Shown in pieces: positions 9,101 through 17,235 of a stretch of DNA of 64,000 nt. Source of the DNA: Solirubrobacterales bacterium (lineage in GTDB: Bacteria > Actinomycetota > Thermoleophilia > Solirubrobacterales > 70-9); contig JAICSS010000007.1 of NCBI GenBank assembly GCA_025936755.1, positions 1 to 64,000 on the forward strand, written 5' to 3'. The position numbers and the translations under genes were made by a program. A model generated the notes under the pieces. The model was given only the letters and a program-made list of their open reading frames with translations, did not search any database and was not told where the DNA came from. Within the stretch, counting starts at the first letter, position 1. Each line of letters starts with the position of its first letter.

Positions 9101-10797
9101 AGCTCGGCGAAGCGGTCGGAGGGGTAGCGGCCGTCGAGCATGTCGAGGACGTTCTCCAGCTGTTCGCGGGAGAGGTCGTGGAAGGACTGGGTGGAGGTGA
9201 CCAGGCGCTCGACCTCGTCGACCTCCCACTCCTTGTGGGCCGCCAGCGAGACCAGGTGCTGGGCGAGGACGTCGAGCGGGTTCTGCGGGATCGTCGTCTC
9301 CTCGATCTCGGCCTCGCGCATGCGGCGGGCGACGACCGCGCACTCGAGCAGGTCGCCGCGGTATTTGGGGAAGATCCGGCCTTTGGAGACTTCGCCCATG
9401 CGGTGGCCGGCGCGGCCGATCCGCTGCAGGCCGCGGGTCACCGACTTCGGCGACTCGACCTGGATCACCAGGTCGACCGCGCCCATGTCGATCCCCAGCT
9501 CCAGCGAGGAGGTGGCGACCAGGCAGGGCAGCTCCCCCGACTTCAGCATCTCCTCGACCACGGCGCGCTCCTCGTGGGACAAAGAGCCGTGGTGGGCCCG
9601 GGCTATTTCGACGTAGGGCTGCTGGCCCGCGGGTCCTGTCACGGCAGGGGACCCACCCCCCCTTCCGGTAGCTAAAGCTTCCTCAGGGGGGGTCCCCCCT
9701 ACCGTGCCACCCGCGGGAGGGGCCGATTCGGCAGACGCGTGGCCCGCGTGCTCGGTGGCGGGAAGCTCGCTTTCGCCTTCTCCGTTCGCGAGCTCGTTGA
9801 GTCTCTTCGCCAGACGCTCCGCTGCTCGTCTGTTGTTGACGAAGATCATCGTCGAGGTGTGTTCCTGGACCAGCTCGAGGAGCTTGGGGTAGATGGCCGG
9901 CCAGATCGACCTCACGTGGGCGCTGGGCTCGATTTCGGTCGGCGGCGGCCCGTCCTCGCTGGGATAGGCGGGGGCTCCCGGGTCGGCCATGTCCTCAACC
10001 GGCACCACGATCTCCAGGTCGAGCGCCTTCCTCTGCCCGGCATCGACGATCCGGCACTCCCGCTTCGGCCCGACGAGGAACTTCCCAATCCTCTCCAAAG
10101 GCCTCTGGGTCGCCGACAACCCGATCCGCTGAATCCCCTGCGCCCCGGCTGAGGGGTTGGGGGGGTCCTCACCGGACCCTCCCCGCTGTTTGTCCGGCGA
10201 GGACCCCCCCAACCCCTCCCCCGCCTCGCGGACCAGCCAGTCCAGCCTCTCCAGCGTCAAAGCCAGATGCGACCCCCGCTTGGTCTGCGCCACCGCATGG
10301 ATCTCGTCGACGATCACCGCTTCGACCCCCGTGAGGATCTCCCGCACGCTGGAGCTCAACATCAAGTAGAGCGACTCCGGCGTCGTGATCAGGATGTCCG
10401 GCGGCTCTTTGGCCATCGCCCGCCGTTCTTTCTGCGAGGTGTCGCCGGTGCGGAGGCCGACCGAGATCTCGGCGCCGATCCCGCGCAGGGGGGCTCGCAG
10501 GTTGCGCTCGATGTCGTAGGAGAGCGCTTTCAGCGGCGAGACGTATACCAGCTTCACGCCCGTCCCCAGGTCCTTCGAGCGCGCCAGCTTGTCTATCCCC
10601 CAGAGGAAGCTGGCGAGCGTCTTCCCCGACCCGGTCGGGGCGCAGATCAGCGCGTGCTCGCCGCTGGAGATCGCCTCCCAGCCGCCGCTCTGAGCCGGCG
10701 TCGGCCCCTCGAAGGAGGCCTCGAACCAGCGCCGCACCGGGGCGCTGAACGGCGCCAGGGGGTCAGACTTCGGGGTGCCTTTCGCCTTCGTAGCCAA
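6151..10797 (-). CDS. lhr: Lhr family ATP-dependent helicase, full-length
   Basis: Superfamily 2 DNA/RNA helicase of 1548 residues, close to the roughly 1540 of long Lhr proteins. Visible motifs: Walker A APTGSGKT (53-60), DEIH (164-167), LSAT (227-230), the strand motif MIFVNNRRAAERLA, and motif VI QRIGRAGHRMGE. The Lhr winged-helix and C-terminal regions follow. The start is TTG at 10797 with TAAGAT seven bases before it. Two hydrophilic, Gly/Pro-rich inserts disturb the helicase core: residues about 194-216, just before LSAT, and about 361-391, after motif IV. Both are encoded by long DNA palindromes. The frame stays open, so the protein is probably made. Known Lhr proteins act in nucleic-acid repair. 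Confidence 0.95.
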   Translation of the reverse strand: MATKAKGTPKSDPLAPFSAPVRRWFEASFEGPTPAQSGGWEAISSGEHALICAPTGSGKTLASFLWGIDKLARSKDLGTGVKLVYVSPLKALSYDIERNLRAPLRGIGAEISVGLRTGDTSQKERRAMAKEPPDILITTPESLYLMLSSSVREILTGVEAVIVDEIHAVAQTKRGSHLALTLERLDWLVREAGEGLGGSSPDKQRGGSGEDPPNPSAGAQGIQRIGLSATQRPLERIGKFLVGPKRECRIVDAGQRKALDLEIVVPVEDMADPGAPAYPSEDGPPPTEIEPSAHVRSIWPAIYPKLLELVQEHTSTMIFVNNRRAAERLAKRLNELANGEGESELPATEHAGHASAESAPPAGGTVGGTPPEEALATGRGGGSPAVTGPAGQQPYVEIARAHHGSLSHEERAVVEEMLKSGELPCLVATSSLELGIDMGAVDLVIQVESPKSVTRGLQRIGRAGHRMGEVSKGRIFPKYRGDLLECAVVARRMREAEIEETTIPQNPLDVLAQHLVSLAAHKEWEVDEVERLVTSTQSFHDLSREQLENVLDMLDGRYPSDRFAELRPRIVWDRTEGTIHGRKGARQLVVTNAGTIPDRGLYGVHLPDGRRVGELDEEMVYEARAGQTFLLGSSTWRIEEITRDRVIVTPAPGAPGAVPFWKGDGIGRPAELGKAIGAFAREAVSRDPAELAREYDLDERAANNLVSYLREQQQATRVVPSDETIVVERFRDEIGDWRLCILSPYGGRVHAAWGLALAAKIRDERDLEADAIWSDDGIVIHLPDADEPPPADLVLIDPDQIEDLVVGELSGSALFGARFRENASRSLLIPRAYPGKRTPLWQQRLKSQSLLEVARDFPRFPVVLETYRECLRDVLDLPALAELLEKLHSRALSLVEVETPTASPFASSLLFDYVATYMYEGDTPNAERRAAALALDRDLLRELLGQEELRELIDPEALEEVEAQLQHRTEAGRAGDRDALQQLLRNLGDLTLEECEERVAEGYSAKSMLDKLVAERRVALVRMAGGERYIAAEDAGLYRDALGVPEPPGLPETFLEEHPDAMRALVRRYARTHGPFPTQQLAERYGVDPSPALRELESEGAMVRGELAPGGTEREWCDSEVLRRVRRASLARLRKEVEAADTRELARFLPSWQNVDAFRRTGAGLDRLREALVPLQGVALTPKVWEKDVLPRRLGAYSQSWLDELCTSGELVWIGAGALGRNDGRVALYFREDVRLAGPPPANAKLESPQGEVHDAIRERLAAGPSFWLDLVVELDHPAEDIHNALWDLVWAGEVTNDAFAPLRAPRLRAVPPSERPGRRFARRRSTTGAAVQGRWSLTEPLFANAPGPGAKLRATAELMLERYGIVTRETVLAEGIPGGFSTLYGELGNLELLGTARRGYFVEGLGGAQFALPGAVERLRSLPERDGSYLVLAATDPANPYGASLPWPKLEGGRRPGRTPGAHLLLRDGEPLVFVERGGRGLLRLEALAGPELEEAMRALADAVRDGHLPKLSVEKLDGEAVIGSGHEESLVGAGFSRGPRKLTASA
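9626..9717. repeat. Imperfect long palindrome inside lhr
   Basis: About 92 bases with outer arms CCCGCGGGT (9626-9634) and ACCCGCGGG (9709-9717). Inside, ACGGCAGGGG pairs imperfectly with CCCCCTACCGT, and C-rich and G-rich runs face each other across a loop that contains GGTAGCTAAAGCTT. It is read in frame as a Gly/Pro/Thr-rich loop of lhr (residues about 361-391). Its sequence is unlike the coding sequence around it, suggesting an inserted mobile palindrome. Confidence 0.7.
10151..10218. repeat. 68-base near-perfect hairpin element inside lhr
   Basis: Perfect 20-base arms (10151-10170 and 10199-10218, beginning GAGGGGTTGGGGGGG). One mismatched pair follows, then inner arms CCGGAC/GTCCGG (10172-10177 and 10192-10197) and a 14-base loop. 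This makes a stem of about 27 pairs, far more than expected by chance in coding DNA. It encodes the insert with GGSSPDKQRGGSGEDPPNP before helicase motif III, at a site where Lhr proteins normally have a short turn. Confidence 0.85.
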
Positions 10798-10838
10798 CCC
10801 ACCGATCTTACGCAGATCGACGGGTTGGCTCTAGCGGC

Positions 10839-11972
10839 CTACGGAGTGCCGCCGGCGAACTTGACGTATTCGAACCAGGACTTCTTCGGCGTGAAGCCGG
10901 CGCCGAAGAGGCCGGAGCCGTCGCAGAAGTTGCAGGCGGCGCCGTAGTCGTCGATCGAGAACCAGTAGACGCGCTGGATGCGCCACTTGCGCTGGTTCTT
11001 CCTCAGCAGCGAGAAGGCGCCCCGCAGCTGCTGGGCCTGACCGGCCGGCCCTTTGGCGAAGGAGTTGCCCGGGGTCCTCGGTTCCGAGCTCCAGCCGAGC
11101 TCGGTGATCCAGATCCCGGTGCCGGCGTCGTGGCGCTTCTTCATCACGGCCCGCACTTCTTCGATCTGCGGGGTCAGCAGCTGGTACTTGGTCGAGTAGG
11201 GATGCAGGGCGACCCCGTCGAACTTGGCCGCGATCCCGCGCACCTTGTACAGGCCTTCGAGGAAGTCGGAGGCAAACCAGTTGTGGTTGCCCCGCTTCGC
11301 GTTGCCGCCCTTCGGCCAGGCGAAGAGGCCGGCGAGGATGATCTTCGCCTTCGCATCGGCGGCTTTGATCGTGTTCGAGGAGATCTTCAGCAGCTGCGCG
11401 TATTCGGTCGGGTTCGGCTTGTGGACGAAGAACTTGAAGTTCGGCTCGTTCCAGATCTGCCAGTTGTGGAGCGGGCGGAACGGGACGTCCGGGTGCTCGG
11501 CCCAGAAGGATCCGTTGGAGCCGTAACGGGCGACGACCGCCTGGCAGAAGGCCAGCCAGCCGGCTCGGGCCTTGCCTCGCACCGGCAGGTGCGCCGGCAC
11601 CAGGACACCACCGCCAACCGGCAGCAGGGTTTCGGCCCAGGCCGGGACCCCGGCGAGGAAGGGCAGGACGTCGATGCCGGTGCGGGCGGCCTCGGAGACC
11701 TGCGAGTCGGTGGCGCTCCAGTCGAAGGGCGCGCCTTCGCTCGGCTGCGCGGTCGCCCAGTTGATCGGCAGCCGAATCGTCTCGACGCCGCCGGCGTGGA
11801 CCCGCTGGTACTGCTCGACGGTGAGCGAGGACTGCGGCACCGCGCCCCAGAACTTGGCCGACAGCGCCTGCGCGGCCGAAGCCGTGCAGGCGAGCAGCAC
11901 CAACGCGAGCAGGCCGGCGAGGACTGCACGGGGGCGCACGCCGAGACCGGTGTTACCCCTTGCTCTAAACAC
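10839..11972 (-). CDS. Secreted clan GH-A glycoside hydrolase-like protein (copy 1)
   Basis: 377 residues with a signal peptide (VLAGLLALVLLACTASAAQA). It has a TIM-barrel glycosidase pattern: the proposed acid/base Glu176 in WQIWNEPN and the nucleophile Glu291 in WITELGW, 115 residues apart. ALHPY marks the strand between them. The C-terminus carries NFCDGSGLFG and KKSWFEYVK, shared with two other copies in the window (40345-41460, 50760-51848). The fold resembles GH39/GH5 relatives; the sugar bond cut is unknown. It starts with GTG at 11972, three bases after the stop of the Gly-rich protein gene, so the two are likely cotranscribed. Next to the O-antigen ligase, a role in trimming the exported polysaccharide is inferred. 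Confidence 0.85.
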   Translation of the reverse strand: MFRARGNTGLGVRPRAVLAGLLALVLLACTASAAQALSAKFWGAVPQSSLTVEQYQRVHAGGVETIRLPINWATAQPSEGAPFDWSATDSQVSEAARTGIDVLPFLAGVPAWAETLLPVGGGVLVPAHLPVRGKARAGWLAFCQAVVARYGSNGSFWAEHPDVPFRPLHNWQIWNEPNFKFFVHKPNPTEYAQLLKISSNTIKAADAKAKIILAGLFAWPKGGNAKRGNHNWFASDFLEGLYKVRGIAAKFDGVALHPYSTKYQLLTPQIEEVRAVMKKRHDAGTGIWITELGWSSEPRTPGNSFAKGPAGQAQQLRGAFSLLRKNQRKWRIQRVYWFSIDDYGAACNFCDGSGLFGAGFTPKKSWFEYVKFAGGTP

Positions 11973-11975
11973 CGT

Positions 11976-12533
11976 TCAGCCCGCCTTCGGGGCGGTGGGG
12001 GAGTCCGACTGGCGGCGCTGGCGCACGATCACGATCCCGGCCGAGACCGCCGCCAGGAGCGCGAGCACGATCAGGATCGGCACGAGCGGCGAAGAACCGC
12101 CGCCGTCTTCCTGGGTCTGGCTGCCGACCGGCGCCGCTTCCTGCAGCGCCAGCTTGCCAGCCGCGTCCTTGCCACCGTTCGCGTGTTGGGGATTGGTGGA
12201 ACCGTTTCCGGTCTGACCTCCACCGGCGCCGCCTCCGGAGCCCGTGCCAGCATCTCCACCCGATGAGCCCCCAGATCCAGAGCCCCCACCCCCACCGGCA
12301 GCGCCGGTTTCGTTGGAGGAGTGAGCCTTGCCGCCTTCGCCGCCGCCGCCGACTACCGTCGGGGTGGACGGATGGCTGCCGTAGGCCGAGGGGGTTTCGG
12401 TTTCGTATTCAGCCCCGGACGAATCCGCGTTAGCGGCGACCGGAAGACAGGCAAATGCCAGCAGAGCAAGCACTGACAGAAGCGAGAAAACGGATCGGTT
12501 CCAGGCGTGGCCCTGGTGGCGGCTCCCAAACAT
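11976..12533 (-). CDS. Secreted glycine-rich protein with C-terminal membrane anchor
   Basis: 185 residues. There is a signal peptide (SVFSLLSVLALLAFACLPVAANA), then a low-complexity Gly/Ser/Thr-rich region of about 90 residues. A single C-terminal membrane segment (PLVPILIVLALLAAVSAGIVIV) follows, with a short basic tail. This is a surface stalk layout, anchored from outside with the Gly-rich part in the wall. No LPXTG sorting motif is present. The ATG at 12533 has TAACCT eight bases before it. It is divergent from the O-antigen ligase gene, whose longest frame overlaps it by 79 bases. Function unknown. Confidence 0.75.
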   Translation of the reverse strand: MFGSRHQGHAWNRSVFSLLSVLALLAFACLPVAANADSSGAEYETETPSAYGSHPSTPTVVGGGGEGGKAHSSNETGAAGGGGGSGSGGSSGGDAGTGSGGGAGGGQTGNGSTNPQHANGGKDAAGKLALQEAAPVGSQTQEDGGGSSPLVPILIVLALLAAVSAGIVIVRQRRQSDSPTAPKAG

Positions 12534-14470
12534 GGCGCGCAAGGTTAGAGCAAATCGCGGCGGCTTTCTCCCCAATTTTGCTGATAGGGGGTCTGGCGCT
12601 GACGGGCGGCGGCTACGAGCTCGCCGACCGCCACTTCGCCGGTCTTGCCGTATGGCTGGTGGTTGCTGCGCTTCTGGCGCTGGGCGCCGCTGGCCGTGCC
12701 TCATCGGGGAAACCCTTCTATTGGGGGCCGGGACTGGTTCTCGCGCTTGCGGTTTTCTCTGGCCTCTCATCTTTCTGGTCCGGGTCGGTTGAGTTGAGCG
12801 TGACCGAGGCCGATCGCGTGCTCGTCTACCTCGGCGTCCTCCTTGCCGCGTTCCTGATCGCCCAAACCGACCAAAGGCGCCAACGTTTCGCTGAAGGGAT
12901 CGTTTTCGCCTTGATCCTGGTCGGCCTGCTGGGGCTCGCCACCCGCCTCCTGCCCCACGTCTTCCCCGTCGCTGAGGGGCTGGGGAGCGGGCCGAGGCTG
13001 CGCTATCCGCTCGGCTACTGGAACGCCAACGGCGTCGCCTGCGCGGTCGCCGCGGCGCTGATCCCCTGGTTGAGCCGGCGCTCGCTGACCCCGGCGCTGC
13101 GCTGGCTCGCCGTCGCCTGCCTGCCCGCCGTGCTGCTGACCCTCTACTTCACCTACTCGCGAGGCGGCGTGCTGGCGCTGCTGGTCGCCGGCGGCTGCCT
13201 CGTCGCCCTCTCCCACGACCGCCTCTGGATGCTGGGGACGCTGGGCGCCGGCGTCCTCGGGGCGCTGCCGGCGGTCCTGGCGGTGCAGGCCCGGGGCAGC
13301 CTCGCCGACAACCTCGACAACGCCGCCGCGGTCGACCAGGGCCTCGTCGTGCTCCTGATCCTGCTGGCGGGGACTGCGCTGACGCTCGGCCTCTTCGCGC
13401 TGATGCGGCGGCTGGCCCGCCGCCGCGGCGCCCTGACCGGCCGCGCGATCGCGATCTCGCGCGACCCGCGGGCGCTGCGGGCGGTCGCGATCGGCTTCGC
13501 CGTGCTCGCCCTCGTCGCCGTCGTCGCCGTCGGCGGCCGCGCCTGGCACCAGTTCTCGAGCAGCGACATCGAGTTCCCGAACCAGCCCCAAAAGCACTTC
13601 GGCGACCTCTCCGGGGCCGGCCGCCACGACTTCTACCGCGTCGCCCTCGACGCCTTCGGCGAAAAGCCGATCGCCGGCAACGGCGCCGGCACCTACCAGT
13701 TCTCCTGGGTGAAGCTGCGCACGCTCGAGACCCCCGTCCACAACGCGCACTCCCTCTACCTCGAGGCCTTCGCCGAGCTGGGGCTGATCGGCGGCCTGCT
13801 GGTGCTGGGCATGGTCGGCTTCCTGCTCTGGACCGGCTTCTCCGCCTGGCGCCACTCCAGCGGCGTCGCCCGGGAGCGGAACGCGGCGCTATTGGCGGCG
13901 GCGCTGGCGCTCGCGGTCGGGATGGCGATCGACTGGTTCTGGGAGATCGCCGCCCTCGGCGCCGTCTTCTTCCTCGCCAGCGGCGCCCTGCTGGCCGCCC
14001 GCTGCGGCCAGCTCGCGAGCGCCCGGGCGGCCGGCAACGGGCGCGGCGAGAACCGCGGCATCGGGTTCGCGATCGCCGGCCTCGCCCTCGCCTGGCTGAC
14101 GGCCCTGGCGCTGATCGGGCCGCTCCTGGTCGACCGCGAGATCAACTCCAGCCAGGCTGCGGCGGCGGAAGGCAACTTCGGCGTCGCCGTCGAAAAGGCC
14201 GATACCGCCCGCTCGATCGAGCCCTGGGCGGCAAAGCCCTACGAACAGCTGGGGCTGCTGGCCGAGGTCGAAGGGGATTACACGACGGCGGCCGCGCAGA
14301 TCAGCAAGGCGATCGATCGCGAGGAAGGCAACTGGCTCCTCTACTACCTGCGGGCGCGGATCGAGCACAAAGCCGGCGACGGGGCGGCGGCGCGGGCCGA
14401 CCGGCGCCGGGCGCGCGAGCTGAACCCGCTGGAGAGCTGCCTGCGCGAAGGGTGGGAAGGATGCGGATGA
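12455..14470 (+). CDS. O-antigen ligase / polymerase family membrane protein with TPR tail
   Basis: Up to 671 residues with about 11-12 membrane segments. The family signature lies in the large loop and following helices (GNGAGTYQFSW, then VHNAHSLYLEAFAELGLIGG, the Wzy_C/WaaL pattern). The last 100 residues are tetratricopeptide-like (NFGVAVEKADTARSIEPWAA and YTTAAAQISKAIDREEGNW). Such enzymes join lipid-linked glycan to an acceptor or polymerise it outside the membrane. The start is uncertain: ATG 12455 has a GGAAG eight bases upstream but overlaps the divergent gene, and TTG 12578 would avoid the overlap. The stop overlaps the next start by ATGA, so it is the first gene of a three-gene operon. 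Confidence 0.88.
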   Translation: MPAEQALTEARKRIGSRRGPGGGSQTWRARLEQIAAAFSPILLIGGLALTGGGYELADRHFAGLAVWLVVAALLALGAAGRASSGKPFYWGPGLVLALAVFSGLSSFWSGSVELSVTEADRVLVYLGVLLAAFLIAQTDQRRQRFAEGIVFALILVGLLGLATRLLPHVFPVAEGLGSGPRLRYPLGYWNANGVACAVAAALIPWLSRRSLTPALRWLAVACLPAVLLTLYFTYSRGGVLALLVAGGCLVALSHDRLWMLGTLGAGVLGALPAVLAVQARGSLADNLDNAAAVDQGLVVLLILLAGTALTLGLFALMRRLARRRGALTGRAIAISRDPRALRAVAIGFAVLALVAVVAVGGRAWHQFSSSDIEFPNQPQKHFGDLSGAGRHDFYRVALDAFGEKPIAGNGAGTYQFSWVKLRTLETPVHNAHSLYLEAFAELGLIGGLLVLGMVGFLLWTGFSAWRHSSGVARERNAALLAAALALAVGMAIDWFWEIAALGAVFFLASGALLAARCGQLASARAAGNGRGENRGIGFAIAGLALAWLTALALIGPLLVDREINSSQAAAAEGNFGVAVEKADTARSIEPWAAKPYEQLGLLAEVEGDYTTAAAQISKAIDREEGNWLLYYLRARIEHKAGDGAAARADRRRARELNPLESCLREGWEGCG

Positions 14471-15918
14471 CGACGAAGCCCCCGCAGCCGGCCCGCGTGG
14501 ACGTCGAGAAGCCCCGGCTCGGCGACCAGCAGGGCCCGTGGGGCTCGCGCCGGCGGGGGATGGTCCTGCGCCGCCTGCTCGCCGCCGGCGACTGGCTGGC
14601 GCTGGTGGCGACGCTCTGCGCCGTCACCGCCTCCACCTCGACCACCGACGTCGCGACGCTCTTCTGGGCGACGCTGTTCAGCCCCGCCTGGATCCTCGTC
14701 GTCAAGCTCCACGGCCTCTACGACAACGACCACCGGCGGATCCGCCACAGCACCCTCGACGAGCTGCCCTCGCTGGTCTCGGCCAGCACCCTGGGGACGC
14801 TGCTGCTGGACGGCCTGCTGGCGTTGAGCCCGGTCGGGCCGCTCTCGCCGCAGAGCGCGATCGCCGTCGGCGTCGGCACCCTCGCCGTCAGCTTCGTCCT
14901 GCGGGGTGCGATCCGCTTCCTCTGGCACAGGCTGACCCCGGTCGCGACCGGGGTCGTGGTCGGCCCCTCCGCCGTCGCCGACCTGATCGCCCGCCGCGTC
15001 TCCACCCACCCCGAGGCGCGGCTGGCGCTGGTCGGCTACCTCTCGGCCACCGAGGAGCGGCCGGCGCGGGAGCTGCCGCGGCTGGGCTCGGTCGCAGACA
15101 TCTCCCGCGTCGCCGGCGAACACGCGATCGAGCGGGTGGTCGTGACCGAACTCGAGATGAGCGAGGGAGCGGCCGAGGGGCTGATCGAGGAGTGCAAGGC
15201 GGCGGGGCTGGCGCTCACCTTCCTGCCCCAGCACTACGGCCTGCTCGGGCCGGGGATCGAGCTCAATCGCCTGGCCGAGCTGCCGGTCCTCGACTTCCGC
15301 TTCAGCGACCCGCCGCGCTCGACGGTGGCGATGAAGCGGGCGATGGACGTCGTCGTCTCGGCGGCGATGCTGCTGCTGCTCTCGCCGCTGCTGCTCGCGG
15401 TGGCGCTCTGGATCCTGCTCGACGACGGCCGCCCCGTCTTCTTCCGCCAGCGCCGCGCCGGCAAGGACGGCGCCCCCTTCACGATGCTGAAGTTCCGGAC
15501 GATGGTCACCGACGCCGAGCAGCGGCTGCCGGAGCTGGTCGACCTCGCGACCCTCGACCAGCCCGCCTTCAAGATCCCCGACGACCCGCGGGTGACCCGC
15601 TCGGGCCGCAGCCTGCGCCGCACCAGCGTCGACGAGCTGCCGCAGCTGATCAACGTCCTCCGCGGCGACATGTCCCTGGTCGGGCCGCGGCCGGAGGAGG
15701 AGAGCGTCGTCGCCCTCTACGACGAGCGCCAGCGCAGCCGGCTGGCGATCAAGCCGGGGATCACCGGGCCGATGCAGGTCTACGGCCGCAGCGACCTCAC
15801 CTTCGAGGAGCGGCTGGCGATGGAGCGCGACTACCTCGACAACCTCTCGCTGCTGACCGACCTGGAGATCCTGCTGCGGACGCCGCGGGCGATGGTCCGC
15901 GGCGAGGGCGCCTACTAA
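14467..15918 (+). CDS. Polyprenyl-phosphate sugar-1-phosphate transferase (WbaP/WcaJ type)
   Basis: 483 residues. It transfers a sugar-1-phosphate from a nucleotide sugar to polyprenyl phosphate, the first committed step of lipid-linked glycan synthesis at the inner membrane face. The N-terminal half has four membrane segments and a nucleotide-binding-like domain. The catalytic domain starts about residue 289 (MKRAMDVVVSAAMLLLLSP) and has FRQRRAG, MLKFRTM, RSLRRTSVDELPQLINVL and DMSLVGPRP, all family hallmarks. ATG 14467 is preferred over 14461 because it overlaps the ligase stop (ATGA) and is spaced correctly from GAAGG. The specific sugar is not evident. Confidence 0.93.
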   Translation: MTTKPPQPARVDVEKPRLGDQQGPWGSRRRGMVLRRLLAAGDWLALVATLCAVTASTSTTDVATLFWATLFSPAWILVVKLHGLYDNDHRRIRHSTLDELPSLVSASTLGTLLLDGLLALSPVGPLSPQSAIAVGVGTLAVSFVLRGAIRFLWHRLTPVATGVVVGPSAVADLIARRVSTHPEARLALVGYLSATEERPARELPRLGSVADISRVAGEHAIERVVVTELEMSEGAAEGLIEECKAAGLALTFLPQHYGLLGPGIELNRLAELPVLDFRFSDPPRSTVAMKRAMDVVVSAAMLLLLSPLLLAVALWILLDDGRPVFFRQRRAGKDGAPFTMLKFRTMVTDAEQRLPELVDLATLDQPAFKIPDDPRVTRSGRSLRRTSVDELPQLINVLRGDMSLVGPRPEEESVVALYDERQRSRLAIKPGITGPMQVYGRSDLTFEERLAMERDYLDNLSLLTDLEILLRTPRAMVRGEGAY

Positions 15919-15967
15919 CGCTCGTCTGCTCCTTCTCGGGGAATGGAAACGGAAAGGAACAGGTGAG

Positions 15968-16813
15968 ATGGTCGCGCTCGAGGTGGTGATCGTCAGCCAC
16001 GGCGCCGAAGCGCTGCTGCGGCGCTGCCTGCGCTCGCTGCGGGAGCACCCGCTCGGCGCGGGCGAGATGCGGGTCACCGTCGTCGACAGCGGCAGCCCCG
16101 ACGCGACGCCGGAGATGGTCGAGCGCGAGTTTCCGGAGGTGCGGCTGCTGCGGCGCGGAAACGTCGGCTTCTCGGCCGCCAACAACCTGGTCCTGCGGGA
16201 GGGCGAGGCGGAGGCGGTGCTGCTGCTGAACCCCGACACCGAGGTCTACGCGGGGACGCTCGAGGCGGCGCTGGCGCGGCTGCGCTCGCAGCCGCGGATC
16301 GGGATGGTCGGGGTGAAGCTGGTGACCGAGAGCGGCGAGCTCGACCACGCCTGCAAGCGCTCCTTCCCCAGCCCGGCGAGCGCGCTCGGGCACTTCACCG
16401 GCCTCGGAGGAGCCCAGTACCGGGCAACCCACCTCGGCGACGACGAGCCCGGCGAGGTCGACGCCGTCAACGGCGCCTTCATGCTCTGCCGCGCCGAGGC
16501 GGTCCGCGAGGTCGGCCTCCTCGACGAGGGCTACTGGCTCTACATGGAGGACCTCGACTGGTGCCACCGCTTCTGGGACGCCGGCTGGAAGGTCTTCTAC
16601 GAGCCCGCCGGCGTCGCCCTCCACGTCAAGGGCGCCTCCAGCGGCCGCCGCCGCGCCCCCAGACAGGAGATCGCCTTCCACCGCGGCATGGCCCGCTTCT
16701 ACCGCCGCTTCGACGCCCCGCAGAACAATCCCCTGCTGAACGCCGCCGTCTACGCCGGCATCGCCGCCAAGCTGGCGACGAGCCTGGCGATCACCGCCGT
16801 CCGCGGCCGCTGA
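15968..16813 (+). CDS. GT2 family glycosyltransferase (rhamnosyltransferase-like)
   Basis: 281 residues, cytosolic or membrane-associated GT-A enzyme. Motifs: VVDSGSPD (38-45), LLNPDTEVY (about 86-94, the metal-binding Asp pair), VNGAFMLCRAEA, and WLYMEDLDWCHR, as in WbbL-like rhamnosyltransferases. It probably adds rhamnose or a related sugar to the lipid-linked chain begun by the upstream transferase. It starts at ATG 15968 after GGAAAGGAACAGGTGAG and closes the plus-strand operon. It converges on the toxin-antitoxin pair with 17 bases between. Confidence 0.88.
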   Translation: MVALEVVIVSHGAEALLRRCLRSLREHPLGAGEMRVTVVDSGSPDATPEMVEREFPEVRLLRRGNVGFSAANNLVLREGEAEAVLLLNPDTEVYAGTLEAALARLRSQPRIGMVGVKLVTESGELDHACKRSFPSPASALGHFTGLGGAQYRATHLGDDEPGEVDAVNGAFMLCRAEAVREVGLLDEGYWLYMEDLDWCHRFWDAGWKVFYEPAGVALHVKGASSGRRRAPRQEIAFHRGMARFYRRFDAPQNNPLLNAAVYAGIAAKLATSLAITAVRGR

Positions 16814-16830
16814 CTCCCGCCTGTCCCGTT

Positions 16831-17235
16831 TCAGCTCAACAGCCGAACGTCGACCCGAAGGCCAGAGACTTTGGTCAGCTGCCGATCGCCGGTCACGATC
16901 AGCTCGACTTCCGGATCCGCCTCCGCGGAGGCCAGGATCAAGGCGTCCGGCATTCGGAGCGACTTGAAGCGAGACCTGAGGTAAGCAGCCTTGTCGGCCA
17001 CGGCAAAGTCGACGGGCACGACCCCCGAGAGCAGGCCGGCGAAGAATCCAGCGACATCGCCTTCGTCGTGATGGCCCAGCCGAGCCCCGGTCATTACCTC
17101 GGCGTAGGTAACCGCCGATGCCAGCAATCTCTGTCCGCGGACGAGCTCTCGAACCGCCGCGTCCGCGGCATCGTGGAGAGCGTCCTCCCGGTCGAGGAAG
17201 CCGACCACGACGCCGGAATCGAGAACTACCGCCAC
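16831..17235 (-). CDS. vapC: PIN-domain ribonuclease toxin, VapC family
   Basis: 134 residues from GTG 17235. The PIN fold acidic residues are all present: Asp6 (VVLDSG), Glu46 (YAEVMTG), Asp97 (MPDALIL) and Asp117 (VTGDRQL). VapC toxins are magnesium-dependent RNases that cut tRNA or rRNA. The start overlaps the end of the antitoxin gene by 10 bases, so the two are co-translated. The frame continues upstream to 17289 with low-complexity sequence that I reject. Confidence 0.9.
   Translation of the reverse strand: MAVVLDSGVVVGFLDREDALHDAADAAVRELVRGQRLLASAVTYAEVMTGARLGHHDEGDVAGFFAGLLSGVVPVDFAVADKAAYLRSRFKSLRMPDALILASAEADPEVELIVTGDRQLTKVSGLRVDVRLLS

Noticed and set aside
5554-9675. 1373-codon open frame on the plus strand
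   Set aside because: Lies antisense to lhr, whose helicase motifs are certain; the translation is low-complexity Ala/Gly/Glu/Arg typical of a high-GC shadow frame.
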